Shown: positions 53,601 through 56,686, counted from the stretch's first letter. The stretch: 64,000 nucleotides of DNA from Catonia carolina (GCA_035578175.1 JAQMRL010000001.1:435140045-435204044); one strand, 5' to 3'. Notes: generated by a model from the letters alone, not told the origin. Program-made: numbers and translations.

Positions 53601-56600
53601 TAACAAAGATTCACCTGTTGAGGAAGATAGCAACGAAGAATATGTTTCAAGCCCTGAAAATATTGGTACGTATCGAGAAATAGAAGGAATGCTGACGAAG
53701 TGCATCGAATGGTATGAAAGACAGAAAGAAGCAGAGTTATCAAAATTAATTGTAATACGACAAATTCGCCAGTTGGCTGTGGAAAAAGAAAAGAACTCGT
53801 TGGTACAAAAGAAGATAACCCACTTTTTCAAGAAATAAATTTGGCATTTTACATACATATTAGTATAATTAAGTAACGTTTTCTAAATTTTAATGTGATT
53901 TTTTTGTAGTGTTAAGTGATACATAGTTAAAGATTCGTTTCATCGATTTTGCAAATTTATACTTTTTCGATTGTAATTTTATATTCGGTAACGTGTACTG
54001 TGTTATGCGTTCTACAAATTAGAAAATGTAAGTACAACCAATTTCTGAAGTAGTATAAAACTAGATACGTAGACTAATACAAATTTACTGTAGTTATAGG
54101 ACTTAGAATTACTTATTGTGTTTATCGTTAATGTAAGTTTCATTTATGTAATTCGACTTTTATGGAACTAATATACGTACGAGTATGTTATTTATTAACC
54201 GTTCATAGCAAATTCCATAATTCGTCACTTTCTGTATTTCGTCACTCCTTCGGTCCCGAACGAGACGAATTAGAGAGGTTCCACTGTACTTCCACTTAGT
54301 GAGAAAGGCAATTGTATTATCCTAACTCCTCATTTTACTTATTAAACCCTAAAGGTTTTCCAGCCTTTTGGCTGATAACCTAAATAACAACAACAAATAT
54401 TTTAAAAAGTGGAATGTTTTTGTCCATGTACGAAGTTTGAATTATGTGTGTGTCAAATTGGTAATTAAAGTATAAATACTCATATAATTTAATAAAAAAA
54501 AATTGTTTTTGGTTTACAGAAGCTGGTATAGCACCAGATCTTGACATCAGCCGTGTCGGTACACGTGTGATGGAAGAACTCGTTCGACCTCTGACAGAAG
54601 TTCAAATCGATGACACGGAATTTGCTTGCCTTAAAGCTATAGTCTTTTTTGACCCAAGTAAGACATTTTAAAAAATTTAATAATGTTTTTAGTTAATACT
54701 TCATTAAAAATACTTAATAGCTTACTACACTGTTGTTTTAATTCATAATATTTTAGTTATTCATTTCCAGTGTTTTCTATTCCTAATTAAATTTACTTAT
54801 GATAATGTTACATTCATGTATCTTTTACTACTATTGTAGAGTTAAGAAAATAGTTTTTTTTAATCCTTAATATGTGTACGTTGCAATCTGTTCAATTTAA
54901 AAACAATAATTAATCCCATGAATCAATGAAAAGAGAATGATATGTATTATGTGTAAATGAGGTGTAGTCTTGTACCAACTCATGCCGACCATTTATTTAT
55001 TTATTAAAAACTTTAAGAGAGTATGGATAATTGAAGGGGTCGGCAGAAGAAAGTGCTAATTCACAAAATTTTCAGCATGATTTTTTAAAAATAATCTTTC
55101 AAAATAAAATACACAACAAGTTTTAAACAAGATGCTGTATTTACGATCTTAAGAATCTAGATTAACAGAAAATAAGAAGTGTTTAACAAAAATTTAAAAA
55201 AAATGGTTTGAAGATTTCAGTAAACGTTTAAAATGACATTGCGTAAAATTATGTTGATGTGGGTTAGCACTGTCTTCTCCCAACCCCTTCAATTGAACCC
55301 CAATGAACAAAGTATAGCCTACTGGTAACCACTGTCTAGTATTCAAATCTGTTTAAAAGTAACTTTCTTTACAAGGGTTTAAACCAGAATCCTTTATCTC
55401 CGAAAATCAGCTGTTAAACTGCTGATTTATGGCAACAACTTTACCATAGTCCAACTCGGTGGATAAAGAAAATCGTTAAATAAGTTGTGTTATTTCCTTT
55501 CTTATAACTTAAAAGTAATCAGGTTTGTTTTATTTTTGTTTAGATGCGAAAGGACTAAGTGATCCAAACAGAATCAAATCGTTAAGGTATCAAATTCAAA
55601 TTAATCTTGAAGATTATATAAGTGATCGCCAGTATGACTCCAGAGGACGATTCGGTGAACTTTTGTTGACACTACCAGCTCTACAATCGATCACCTGGCA
55701 GATGATTGAACAAATACAGTTTGCTAAATTATTTGGAGTTGCTCGCATTGATAGTCTTCTACAGGAAATGCTCCTAGGAGGTATGTTTATTATAACTAAT
55801 TTATAAAAATATTACAATAGTTTAAACCAAAGTAGAAACTTCTAAGTGTCTTAAAAGGTTTATTATTGTAATTTGTCTTGTATACAAGCATCCAAACTCC
55901 AATAAACTATCTCAACTATTATATGTAACTATTTCGTCAAGTATAAAACTCCAATTATACAAGATCATTAAAATTATTGACACCATTAAATGAGGAAAAT
56001 TATAGTAATACCTACTTTAAACAAGTGATGAGACTTCAGAAATAAAGATTATTACAAAATATCAAGCAAGGTAAAATATTGGGTAAACAAGATTCGGGTT
56101 GAGGAAAAACGTTGAGACTAAAAATCCTCTATAACTCTGGTATGGGGTAGATATAAGTGAAAACGTGCACTTATAAACATGTTTTTTGGGTTCAGGGGGT
56201 CTAAAAATGCATAGATGTAGGTGAAAACTCGATTTCGAAAAATCAACATGAAAACAATACTTTCCTTCCTATATATTCATACAGGCAAGAGAAAGTAAAA
56301 AGTAACCAAAGGTAAGGTGATAAATTTCATTTAAAATGTAATTTATATTAATTGTTGGCAGGATGCATTTTAAAAATTTATTTATGTTCAAATTCATTAA
56401 CATAAAATTTAATTTTTTATAGGTGCAACAGCAGATGCAAATGGTCAACAAAATAACACAGGAGCAGGAAGTGTAGGAAGTTATCAAAGTTCTGGAGGAT
56501 CTCCAGAGAGTCATGGAGCTCTTAGTCCAGTACACAGTCCTCAACAATCACTTTCTAGTCCCCAACAAAATGGAACGCTTGAAAATTCTACAGTCATCAT

Positions 56601-56664
56601 ACGAGAGAATGATGATTTCTGTATGGGATTCAAACAGGAACCGTCAATTGAACATGGTTATTGA
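9861..56664 (+). CDS. Hnf4: HNF4 nuclear receptor, nine coding exons (9861-9948, 37988-38192, 43562-43656, 45351-45484, 48924-49064, 51866-51986, 54520-54657, 55544-55780, 56423-56664)
   Basis: Ligand-activated or constitutive transcription factor of the NR2A subfamily; in animals it acts in the nucleus on lipid and carbohydrate metabolism genes. The joined exons keep one frame and give about 466 residues, close to vertebrate HNF4A. Visible in order: an N-terminal A/B region (1-60); C4 zinc fingers at about 61-97 and 103-121 with P box CDGCKG; a hinge after [15 protein letters not shown]; a ligand-binding domain (about 175-387) with [40 protein letters not shown] and [20 protein letters not shown]-2 helix LLQEMLLGG near 379-387; and a tail of about 80 residues rich in Ser, Gln and Gly. 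Intron phases are 1,2,1,0,0,1,1,1 and every intron has GT/AG ends. Identity is certain from the DNA-binding and ligand-binding domains. Exon 1 and the C-terminal tail are inferred from frame and splice sites. No lesion is visible, so the gene looks functional. Confidence 0.95.
10221..10510 (-). mobile_element. SINE-A copy with internal deletion
   Basis: Matches the copy at 8716-9038 but lacks the segment with the CAGCTG palindrome between the B box and the head. Inside HNF4 intron 1. Confidence 0.83.
11054..11263 (-). mobile_element. SINE-C, tRNA-derived copy
   Basis: Minus strand starts GCCGGCCGCATTGGCGCAGA with A-box-like TGGCGCAGATGG and a near-perfect B box GGTTCGAATCC, then an unrelated body and an AT-rich tail. 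Homologous to 38461-38665. The first 75 bases resemble a tRNA but do not close an acceptor stem, so it is not a functional tRNA gene. Confidence 0.8.
11264..12890. other. No gene seen in intron 1
   Basis: Noncoding. The part at 11610-11720 is less AT-rich (CACTCGGAGACATCTTCAGG) and may be transposon-derived, but it has no usable open frame. Confidence 0.5.
12891..13832 (-). mobile_element. HINE-like element, full length
   Basis: Minus strand begins CTTACTCTTGCC and ends TTCACACCAGA. TAAAAA follows at 13833-13838 and an A-run with TAAAAAA precedes at 12884-12890. A short (CA)n tract lies at 13671-13705. Very similar to 2217-3183 and 24636-25692. Confidence 0.83.
14154..14474 (+). mobile_element. 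SINE-A, best full-length copy
   Basis: Head ACCCACCGGGTTGGTCTGGA, the CAGCTGTTAAACAGCTGATT palindrome, B-box-like GGTTCAAATCC (14234-14244), then a body ending GCAACGTACATATTAGGAAT and an A-rich tail. The A/B-box layout suggests a tRNA-derived SINE. A 63-codon frame (14272-14463) is shared with other copies but starts mid-element and is probably incidental. Confidence 0.85.
14480..15413 (+). mobile_element. HINE-like element, diverged copy
   Basis: Has GGAAAGTATTGTTTTCAT, the CATCAAAATTGGTCAACCGG block, CTCTACAGAGCCTAGTTTAG and the terminal hairpin ending GTTTCACACC. The TG tract is only four or five units long and the 5' CTTTCTCTTGCC is lost. An older copy, abutting SINE-A. Confidence 0.75.
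15414..16784. other. No gene seen; contains one palindrome
   Basis: AT-rich intron sequence with no recognised repeat except the palindrome at 16632-16666. Confidence 0.5.
16632..16666. repeat. Perfect 17-bp inverted repeat with 1-base centre
   Basis: CAGTCGATGGCGTTCTT at 16632-16648 is exactly complementary to 16650-16666, with a single T between. Its base composition is richer in GC than its surroundings. Function unknown. Confidence 0.9.
16785..16897 (-). mobile_element. F1 TTAA-flanked element, one end
   Basis: Contains GATACAAAGTACAGCTCTCA and CCTTAA (TTAA at 16894-16897), matching the end at 4330-4390 and 20660-20736. The rest of the element is absent. Confidence 0.7.
17338..18316 (-). 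mobile_element. F2 TTAA-flanked element interrupted by a SINE
   Basis: TTAA at 17338-17341 and 18313-18316. The body matches 3253-3776 in inverse orientation (GGGCAGTACTATGGGG, AACACGGTTGTGTACGC, CTATAAAGGGTTAA). A SINE-B is inserted at 17361-17763. Confidence 0.82.
17361..17763 (-). mobile_element. SINE-B with 14-bp target duplication
   Basis: Flanked by TATAGGGCAGTACT at 17347-17360 and 17764-17777, an exact duplication of F2 sequence. This fixes the element ends: (CAA)n tail at the left (minus-strand 3' end) and TGCCCAAAACGGGCAGGTGG near the 5' end. Noncoding and mobilised by LINE machinery, judging from the duplication. Confidence 0.93.
18317..19450. other. No gene seen; tRNA-SINE scrap at 19378-19432
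   Basis: AT-rich intron sequence. TGTCTTAGTGGTTAGCATGG near 19390 resembles an A-box region of a tRNA-derived SINE; the rest is unrecognised. Confidence 0.5.
19451..19814 (-). mobile_element. SINE-A, diverged copy
   Basis: Matches the SINE-A consensus with many changes and an AT-rich insertion near 19620-19650. Head ACCCACCGAGTTGGTATAGT at the right end. Confidence 0.78.
19983..20736 (-). mobile_element. F1 TTAA-flanked element, uninterrupted
   Basis: Runs from CTAAGGTGAGACTG to GTACAGTCTTCCCTTAA (TTAA at 20733-20736), colinear with 22119-22865 reversed. At about 20031 and 20101 it shows the unoccupied target sites filled in the copy at 2163-4390. Noncoding. Confidence 0.83.
20737..21404. 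other. No gene seen
   Basis: AT-rich intron 1 sequence. The open frame on the minus strand near 20699-20911 overlaps an F1 end and looks fortuitous. Confidence 0.5.
21405..22122. mobile_element. F3 TTAA-flanked element
   Basis: Ends TTAAAGGGCTAGTCAACCC and the complement TTAAGGGGGTAGTCAACTC form terminal inverted repeats, with TTAA at 21405-21408 and 22119-22122. It abuts F1 and shares the right TTAA with it. Noncoding; only copy in the window. Confidence 0.75.
22119..22865 (+). mobile_element. F1 TTAA-flanked element, reference copy
   Basis: TTAAGGGGAGACTGTACTTT at the left and CGTGCAATCTCCCCTTAA at the right give inverted termini with TTAA at 22119-22122 and 22862-22865. About 747 bp, no coding capacity. 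TTAA flanks point to a piggyBac-related transposase acting in trans (inference). Confidence 0.87.
23040..23290. repeat. LINE 3'-UTR-like repeat shared with 32597-32835
   Basis: GACTGACTGGGCTGGCC, TTGCCCAACCG and the AACTGTCC...ACCCAATTT blocks match 32597-32835, where they lie directly 3' of a Jockey-like reverse transcriptase end. Probably the same LINE's 3' region. Confidence 0.6.
23525..23911 (-). pseudogene. LINE reverse transcriptase C-terminus and 3' end
   Basis: A minus-strand frame (23612-23860) has [20 protein letters not shown], typical of the end of endonuclease/reverse-transcriptase LINEs. The left edge is a (GAA)n-like tail (CTTCTTCTTCC on +). The same 3' end recurs at 33450-33528 and 38206-38760. 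Severely 5'-truncated. A SINE-B lies directly to its right. Confidence 0.75.
23922..24316 (+). mobile_element. SINE-B with 10-bp target duplication
   Basis: AAGTAAAGTT at 23912-23921 and 24317-24326 flanks the element. It runs from CTGCCCATAACAGACAGGTGG-like sequence to AACAACAAC. A 73-codon frame inside (24101-24322) occurs in other copies and is not a gene. Confidence 0.9.
24636..25692 (-). mobile_element. HINE-like element, full length, with expanded microsatellite
   Basis: Minus strand CTTTCTCCTGCC to TTCACACCAGG. TAAAAA flanks at 24630-24635 and 25693-25698. The internal CA tract is about 150 bp, the longest in the window, which explains the longer total length (1,057 bp against about 950). 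Confidence 0.88.
25411..25560. repeat. (CA)n microsatellite with CG core
   Basis: About 150 bp of CA dinucleotides with interruptions (CAACAC, a GCGCGCGCGCGC block at 25498-25508). It produces long spurious Cys-Val and Thr-His frames. Confidence 0.95.
25807..26199 (-). mobile_element. SINE-B with 11-bp target duplication
   Basis: CCTTTACCAGT at 25796-25806 and 26200-26210. Subfamily with CATAACCGACAGGTGGAGTG near the 5' end (right). Confidence 0.9.
26253..26648 (-). mobile_element. SINE-B with 10-bp target duplication
   Basis: TATTGATATT at 26243-26252 and 26649-26658. Subfamily with the GCCCAAAACGGGCAGG 5' end. Only about 50 bp from the previous SINE-B and in the same orientation, but independent, since each has its own duplication. 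Confidence 0.9.
26968..27180 (+). mobile_element. HINE-like element, 5' fragment with (TG)n
   Basis: TATAGGGAAGGAAAGTATTG, the CAGGCCCCTGAACCCAAAAA block and a pure (TG)n run of about 40 bp at 27082-27121. It ends shortly after the microsatellite. Confidence 0.75.
27181..27667. other. No gene seen
   Basis: Noncoding. 27470-27660 is less AT-rich and carries a 74-codon minus-strand frame with no similarity I recognise. Confidence 0.4.
27668..27850 (-). mobile_element. HINE-like element, 3' fragment
   Basis: Minus strand ends with GAGTGTTTACACCAGATTTT and has the ATTCACTCGTGATTAAAAAT region. A diverged 3' end only. Confidence 0.65.
27851..28363. other. No gene; decayed HINE 3' end near 28315-28362
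   Basis: AT-rich. ACGACTTTCTCTTACCAATG at 28338-28357 matches the 3' subterminal repeat region of the HINE-like family. Confidence 0.45.
28488..29860 (-). mobile_element. mariner-type DNA transposon, near complete
   Basis: 1,373 bp with inverted ends CCGTGCGTTCGGAAAGTCGC and CCATGCGTTCTGAAAGTCGC and TA duplications at 28486-28487 and 29861-29862. It encodes one transposase on the minus strand (see next entry). A related fold-back derivative lies at 35308-35950. Confidence 0.93.
28597..29692 (-). pseudogene. Tc1/mariner-superfamily transposase, two lesions
   Basis: Cuts and pastes the element by DDE chemistry in the nucleus. N-terminal helix-turn-helix part: [20 protein letters not shown] and [20 protein letters not shown], then a second HTH at [20 protein letters not shown]. 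The first catalytic Asp is in YTDEA, the second in [12 protein letters not shown], the third in [12 protein letters not shown] count 38 residues between the last two. About 365 codons. A TAG stop directly follows YTDEA, and a frameshift lies at an eight-to-nine-base A run near 29041-29049. These break it into two open parts (29192-29692 and 28597-29061). The rest of the frame between them is open, so it decayed recently. Confidence 0.88.
30501..31441 (-). mobile_element. HINE-like element, full length
   Basis: Minus strand CTTTCTCTTGCC to TTCACACCAGA. Short CA tract at 31273-31308. Preceded by a long A run and followed by TAATAT, so the flanking duplication is less clear than in other copies. 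Confidence 0.85.
31442..32123. other. No gene seen
   Basis: AT-rich intron sequence. A short palindromic GC island (GGGTGTCCAGACACCCC at 32044-32060) stands out; origin unknown. Confidence 0.5.
32124..32459 (-). mobile_element. SINE-B, 5' truncated
   Basis: GTTGTTGTTTAGGTCATCAG at the left through CCACAGGGTCTGGCTG to AGAAACAGAACTATTTATTT; the 5' part with ACAGGTGGAGTG is missing. Confidence 0.85.
32596..33165 (-). pseudogene. Jockey-like LINE: reverse transcriptase C-terminus plus 3' region
   Basis: The 105-codon frame at 32843-33160 has [45 protein letters not shown] and [18 protein letters not shown], characteristic of the end of Jockey-clade polyproteins. The 3' region left of it matches 23040-23290. 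5' truncated. Confidence 0.75.
33166..34254. other. No gene; LINE 3' tail at 33450-33528
   Basis: AT-rich. GAGATGGGCAGATTTGAAAG to GAAGAAGAAG at 33460-33528 is the 3' end of the LINE family seen at 23525 and 38206, on the + strand. Confidence 0.6.
34255..35182. mobile_element. Fold-back mariner 1 (long inverted repeat)
   Basis: Ends resemble TACGAGGAGTGGCTATTAAA with TA at 34253-34254 and 35183-35184. Arms of about 250 bp (34255-34509 and 34931-35182) are inverted copies of the transposase 3' end. Between them, on the + strand, lies a mariner catalytic region. Confidence 0.88.
34513..35120 (+). pseudogene. mariner transposase, catalytic half only
   Basis: Starts near the first catalytic Asp ([19 protein letters not shown]), then [17 protein letters not shown] with the second Asp, and [20 protein letters not shown] with the third, giving the D34D spacing of mariner. 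The N-terminal DNA-binding half has been replaced by the inverted arm. The frame breaks between 34713 and 34782. Confidence 0.82.
35308..35950. mobile_element. Fold-back mariner 2 (long inverted repeat)
   Basis: Derivative of the 28488-29860 mariner. TA at 35306-35307 and 35951-35952. Arms of 224 bp (35308-35531 and 35727-35950) differ at only about one base. The 195-bp spacer comes from the transposase 3' part ([15 protein letters not shown] on the minus strand). No functional coding capacity. Confidence 0.93.
35953..36570. other. No gene seen
   Basis: AT-rich spacer between two fold-back elements. Confidence 0.5.
36571..37724. mobile_element. Fold-back mariner 3 (long inverted repeat)
   Basis: Same family as 34255-35182. 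Left arm 36571 to about 36912, right arm about 37397-37724. A 75-bp piece of the left arm (36682-36757) is repeated at 36913-36990. Right TA at 37725-37726; the left TA appears mutated. It ends 263 bp before HNF4 exon 2. Confidence 0.85.
37070..37679 (+). pseudogene. mariner transposase, catalytic half only
   Basis: [19 protein letters not shown] with the first Asp near 37086, stops between about 37147 and 37200, then an open 155-codon frame with [19 protein letters not shown] and [20 protein letters not shown] (D34D). The N-terminal half is missing. Confidence 0.82.
37988..38192 (+). CDS. Hnf4: HNF4 exon 2: first zinc finger of the DNA-binding domain
   Basis: Acceptor TTGCAG ends at 37987 and donor GTAAGC begins at 38193. 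It encodes the end of the A/B region and finger 1: the C-x2-C pair in YCAICGD, then [18 protein letters not shown] and the recognition helix RRSVRKNH up to TYTC-like Cys97. The P box CDGCKG is the NR2 type. The exon starts in phase 1 and ends in phase 2. Confidence 0.97.
38206..38760 (-). pseudogene. LINE reverse transcriptase C-terminus, split by a SINE
   Basis: Minus-strand pieces [20 protein letters not shown] (38666-38760) and [20 protein letters not shown] (38340-38460) are consecutive parts of one LINE frame. A (GAA)-like tail is at 38206-38222. SINE-C at 38461-38665 separates them. Located in HNF4 intron 2, just after exon 2. Confidence 0.78.
38461..38665 (+). mobile_element. SINE-C, tRNA-derived, with poly(A) tail
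   Basis: GCCGGCCGCGTTGGCGATGT, B box GGTTCGAATCC (38517-38527), a short body with CTGCATTAGCAGCAATTTGC, then a run of about 40 A. The clean, long A tail suggests a young insertion. I could not identify a target duplication. Confidence 0.88.
38821..39224 (+). pseudogene. LINE reverse transcriptase, decayed
   Basis: [12 protein letters not shown] (reverse transcriptase motif near 38865-38910) and [17 protein letters not shown] (a FADD-box variant near 38990-39040) in the + direction with stops. Right boundary is the TIR element at 39225. Confidence 0.62.
39225..40226. mobile_element. 1-kb TIR element with nested TTAA element
   Basis: GATATCGTCCCTCCAATGGT at the left and the complement of CCATTGGATGGACGATATA at the right form inverted ends of about 30 bp. 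Its own unique sequence is about 260 bp; the rest is the inner element at 39398-40139. Confidence 0.72.
39398..40139. mobile_element. F5 TTAA-flanked element
   Basis: TTAAGGAGGGATTGTAGTG at the left is exactly inverted by CACTACAATCCCTCCTTAA at the right. 742 bp, noncoding. Length and end style resemble F1, but the internal sequence differs. Confidence 0.85.
40510..40856. mobile_element. T1 Tc1-like MITE, uninterrupted
   Basis: TA at 40508-40509 and 40857-40858. Ends include TTAGTTTGCTCCTAATGTAA and GACAGCAGGAGCAAACTAAG. It shows the unoccupied TA (about 40574-40577) that the mariner used in the copy at 28419-30135. Confidence 0.85.
40930..41099 (-). mobile_element. tRNA-derived SINE related to SINE-C
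   Basis: Minus strand CAACCAGATGGTGCAGTGGT, degenerate B box GGTTTGATTCC, and a body ending CTGCATTAGCAGTAATTACA as in SINE-C. A separate tRNA-like head on a shared 3' part. Confidence 0.75.
41550..41682. mobile_element. Small TTAA-flanked MITE
   Basis: 133 bp between TTAA at 41550-41553 and 41679-41682. Ends TTAACCCTTTTGGTACC and the complement TTAACCTTTTTGTTCAG, with internal repeated CCAACGTC(T/C). Related to F2 by its termini. Confidence 0.65.
41702..42107 (-). mobile_element. SINE-B with 9-bp target duplication
   Basis: AAAAACCTT at 41693-41701 and 42108-42116. GCCCAAAACGGGCAGG subfamily. HNF4 intron 2. Confidence 0.9.
42153..42335 (+). mobile_element. SINE-D, tRNA-derived
   Basis: CACCTCCGTGGTGTAGTGAC with AACGTGCTAATC (A box) and GGGTTAAATTCCCGG (B box), then TTACTAATGACCAAGCTGTTGA. 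It matches the reverse of 58765-58933. The acceptor stem is incomplete, so not a tRNA gene. Confidence 0.78.
42620..43404 (+). pseudogene. LINE reverse transcriptase C-terminal third with (GAA)n tail
   Basis: Translates to [38 protein letters not shown], then frameshifted RRxLR-type sequence, ending in an (AAG)n run (43352-43404) that is probably the retroposed 3' tail. Same family as 52513-53147. Long 5' truncation; lies in HNF4 intron 2 only 158 bp before exon 3. Confidence 0.8.
43562..43656 (+). CDS. Hnf4: HNF4 exon 3: second zinc finger
   Basis: The acceptor follows a T-rich tract ending CAG at 43561; donor GTAAGG begins at 43657. It encodes [18 protein letters not shown] and [13 protein letters not shown], the second finger plus the start of the C-terminal extension that HNF4 uses for dimerisation and DNA contact. 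It joins exon 2 through a split Arg codon. Confidence 0.97.
43884..44240 (+). pseudogene. LINE reverse transcriptase fragment, decayed
   Basis: Frames with [18 protein letters not shown] and a [15 protein letters not shown] part resemble the post-catalytic region of endonuclease/reverse-transcriptase LINEs; several stops. HNF4 intron 3. Confidence 0.55.
44274..44670 (+). mobile_element. SINE-B with 9-bp target duplication
   Basis: GCATTTATT at 44265-44273 and 44671-44679. CATAATAGACAGGTGG subfamily. Partner of the inverted copy that follows. Confidence 0.9.
44684..45031 (-). mobile_element. SINE-B inserted in the previous SINE's flank
   Basis: TTATTAGCC at 44675-44683 and 45032-45040. The insertion point overlaps the right duplication of the previous copy, so this one is the younger of the two. 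5' truncated. The pair forms a long imperfect inverted repeat in HNF4 intron 3. Confidence 0.9.
45351..45484 (+). CDS. Hnf4: HNF4 exon 4: hinge
   Basis: Acceptor TTTCTAG ends at 45350; donor GTAAGT at 45485. It encodes [10 protein letters not shown] followed by CRRPSYEEQ and a Ser-rich stretch to [16 protein letters not shown]. The hinge follows the DNA-binding domain as in other HNF4 proteins. It ends in phase 0. Confidence 0.95.
45621..46616. mobile_element. Chimeric fold-back mariner
   Basis: Ends CGAGGGTTATCCAGAAAATA and the complement of TTACTTTCTGAACATGCCTC with TA outside. Minus strand, 45720-45977: [20 protein letters not shown]; 46040-46321: [20 protein letters not shown] and [12 protein letters not shown]. 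Plus strand, 46315-46509: [17 protein letters not shown] to GGNYVEK. The two C-termini are clearly different sequences in inverse orientation. No full transposase. HNF4 intron 4. Confidence 0.8.
46617..47574. other. No gene seen, very AT-rich
   Basis: Intron 4 sequence with long A/T runs and no recognised repeat. Confidence 0.5.
47575..47840 (-). pseudogene. LINE reverse transcriptase C-terminal fragment
   Basis: Frame with [39 protein letters not shown]: the end region of endonuclease/reverse-transcriptase LINEs, similar in layout to 23525-23911 but a different family. Confidence 0.65.
47841..48923. other. No gene seen in intron 4
   Basis: Noncoding; no recognised repeat. Confidence 0.5.
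48924..49064 (+). CDS. Hnf4: HNF4 exon 5: start of ligand-binding domain
   Basis: Acceptor TTGCCCAG ends at 48923; donor GTAAAA at 49065. The 47 codons contain [15 protein letters not shown] and [19 protein letters not shown], helices 1-3 of the HNF4 ligand-binding domain. The open frame extends upstream into the intron, but conservation begins at the acceptor. Confidence 0.96.
49249..49418 (-). mobile_element. SINE-C, tRNA-derived
   Basis: Minus strand starts CCGGCTGCATTGGTGTAGTT, B box GGTTTGAATCCC, and ends ACGTTAAACCAAAAAAAA. HNF4 intron 5. Confidence 0.8.
49419..50397. other. No gene seen in intron 5
   Basis: Noncoding. TCATCAGTCTCTCGACTGGT at 49757-49776 also occurs inverted near 5690, so it is a repeat scrap. 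Confidence 0.5.
50398..51338 (+). mobile_element. mariner with internal deletion
   Basis: Long inverted ends (CGAGGTAGGGTCAAAAAGTT and its complement) with TA at 50396-50397 and 51339-51340. The + strand frame starts with a mariner HTH ([36 protein letters not shown]), then loses the first catalytic region and shifts frame into [19 protein letters not shown] and a C-terminal REYFEGK ending at 51267. A non-autonomous derivative in HNF4 intron 5. Confidence 0.88.
51866..51986 (+). CDS. Hnf4: HNF4 exon 6: central ligand-binding domain
   Basis: Acceptor TTGTAG ends at 51865; donor GTAAAT at 51987. It encodes [20 protein letters not shown] and [16 protein letters not shown]. The last 38 bases of this exon, with its donor, are duplicated downstream (second copy from 52084; see that entry). 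Confidence 0.96.
51949..52213 (+). repeat. Tandem duplication of HNF4 exon 6 end, donor and intron
   Basis: The stretch from GCTTGGAAATAATTGTGTCA (51949) through the donor to CAACTTAAATAGG (52074) is repeated from 52084 to 52213, offset 135. The second copy reads GTGCAAGTAAAT where the first has GTGCAGGTAAAT, so its donor context is weaker. It has no acceptor directly before it and is probably not an exon. Confidence 0.92.
52513..53147 (-). pseudogene. 5'-truncated LINE insertion, reverse transcriptase C-terminus
   Basis: 12-bp target duplication AGCCAATTACAT at 52501-52512 and 53148-53159. The minus strand is open for about 208 codons: [66 protein letters not shown] and a C-terminus before a (GAA)n tail at 52513-52523. 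No catalytic FADD box is included, so it is inactive, yet the frame is intact: a recent insertion. Confidence 0.92.
53335..54286 (+). mobile_element. pogo/Tigger-like DNA transposon, deleted
   Basis: Inverted ends CAGTAAAACCTCTCTAATTC and the complement CAGTGGAACCTCTCTAATTC, TA at 53333-53334 and 54287-54288, inserted in SINE-B. It keeps only the transposase C-terminus. Confidence 0.9.
53536..53838 (+). pseudogene. pogo-like transposase C-terminal remnant
   Basis: 100 codons: [12 protein letters not shown], an acidic stretch, [31 protein letters not shown] and a terminal [10 protein letters not shown], the layout of Tigger/pogo transposase tails. The DNA-binding and DDE domains have been deleted, so there is no enzyme. 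Whether this short frame is translated is unknown. Confidence 0.65.
54520..54657 (+). CDS. Hnf4: HNF4 exon 7: ligand-binding domain
   Basis: Acceptor GTTTACAG ends at 54519; donor GTAAGA at 54658. It encodes [37 protein letters not shown] and KAIVFFDP. It joins exon 6 through a split Glu and exon 8 through a split Asn. Confidence 0.96.
54848..55466 (-). mobile_element. SINE-A split by a MITE
   Basis: SINE-A pieces 54848-55033 and 55290-55466 are colinear with other copies (CACCGAGTTGGACTATGGTA head at the right). An AT-rich change (TTTATTTATTTATTAAAAAC) lies near 54991-55012. HNF4 intron 7. Confidence 0.82.
55034..55289. mobile_element. 256-bp TIR MITE inside SINE-A
   Basis: AAGGGGTCGGCAGAAGAAAG at the left and the complement AAGGGGTTGGGAGAAGACAG at the right, extending to AGTGCTAA. 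AATTG flanks both sides. No coding sequence; superfamily unassigned. Confidence 0.8.
55544..55780 (+). CDS. Hnf4: HNF4 exon 8: end of ligand-binding domain and AF-2
   Basis: Acceptor TTGTTTAG ends at 55543; donor GTATGT at 55781. It encodes [58 protein letters not shown] and the AF-2 coactivator helix [11 protein letters not shown]. This is the best conserved part of the ligand-binding domain in the window. Confidence 0.97.
56179..56297 (-). mobile_element. HINE-like element, 5' fragment
   Basis: CATGTTTTTTGGGTTCAGGG to GGCAAGAGAAAG, followed by TAAAAAG. Cut off at the microsatellite, which is absent. It sits in HNF4 intron 8, about 125 bp before exon 9. Confidence 0.85.
56423..56664 (+). 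CDS. Hnf4: HNF4 exon 9: F domain and stop
   Basis: Acceptor TTTTATAG ends at 56422. The frame forced by exon 8 gives about 79 residues: [16 protein letters not shown], then [27 protein letters not shown], and a tail ending [11 protein letters not shown] before TGA at 56662. It is a low-complexity Ser/Gln/Pro tail like the F domain of other HNF4 proteins, and the KQE near the end recalls the vertebrate C-terminus. A longer open frame in another phase over the same bases is a shadow. Confidence 0.88.
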
Positions 56665-56671
56665 CTATTTT

Positions 56672-56686
56672 AATAAATTTAATAAA
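56672..56686 (+). promoter_or_regulatory. Candidate poly(A) signals of HNF4
   Basis: Two AATAAA hexamers at 56672-56677 and 56681-56686 lie 8-22 bases after the HNF4 stop. If used, the 3' UTR would be extremely short and end before the rosa-like transposon at 56740. The region is AT-rich, so chance matches are likely and the real site may be further downstream. Confidence 0.35.

Larger units (their letters stand above)
52405..54397 (+). mobile_element. SINE-B split by two insertions
   Basis: Pieces 52405-52512, 53148-53334 and 54287-54397 rebuild one SINE-B in order, ending AACAACAACAA. Interrupted by a LINE (52513-53147) and a pogo-like element (53335-54286). HNF4 intron 6. Confidence 0.87.
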
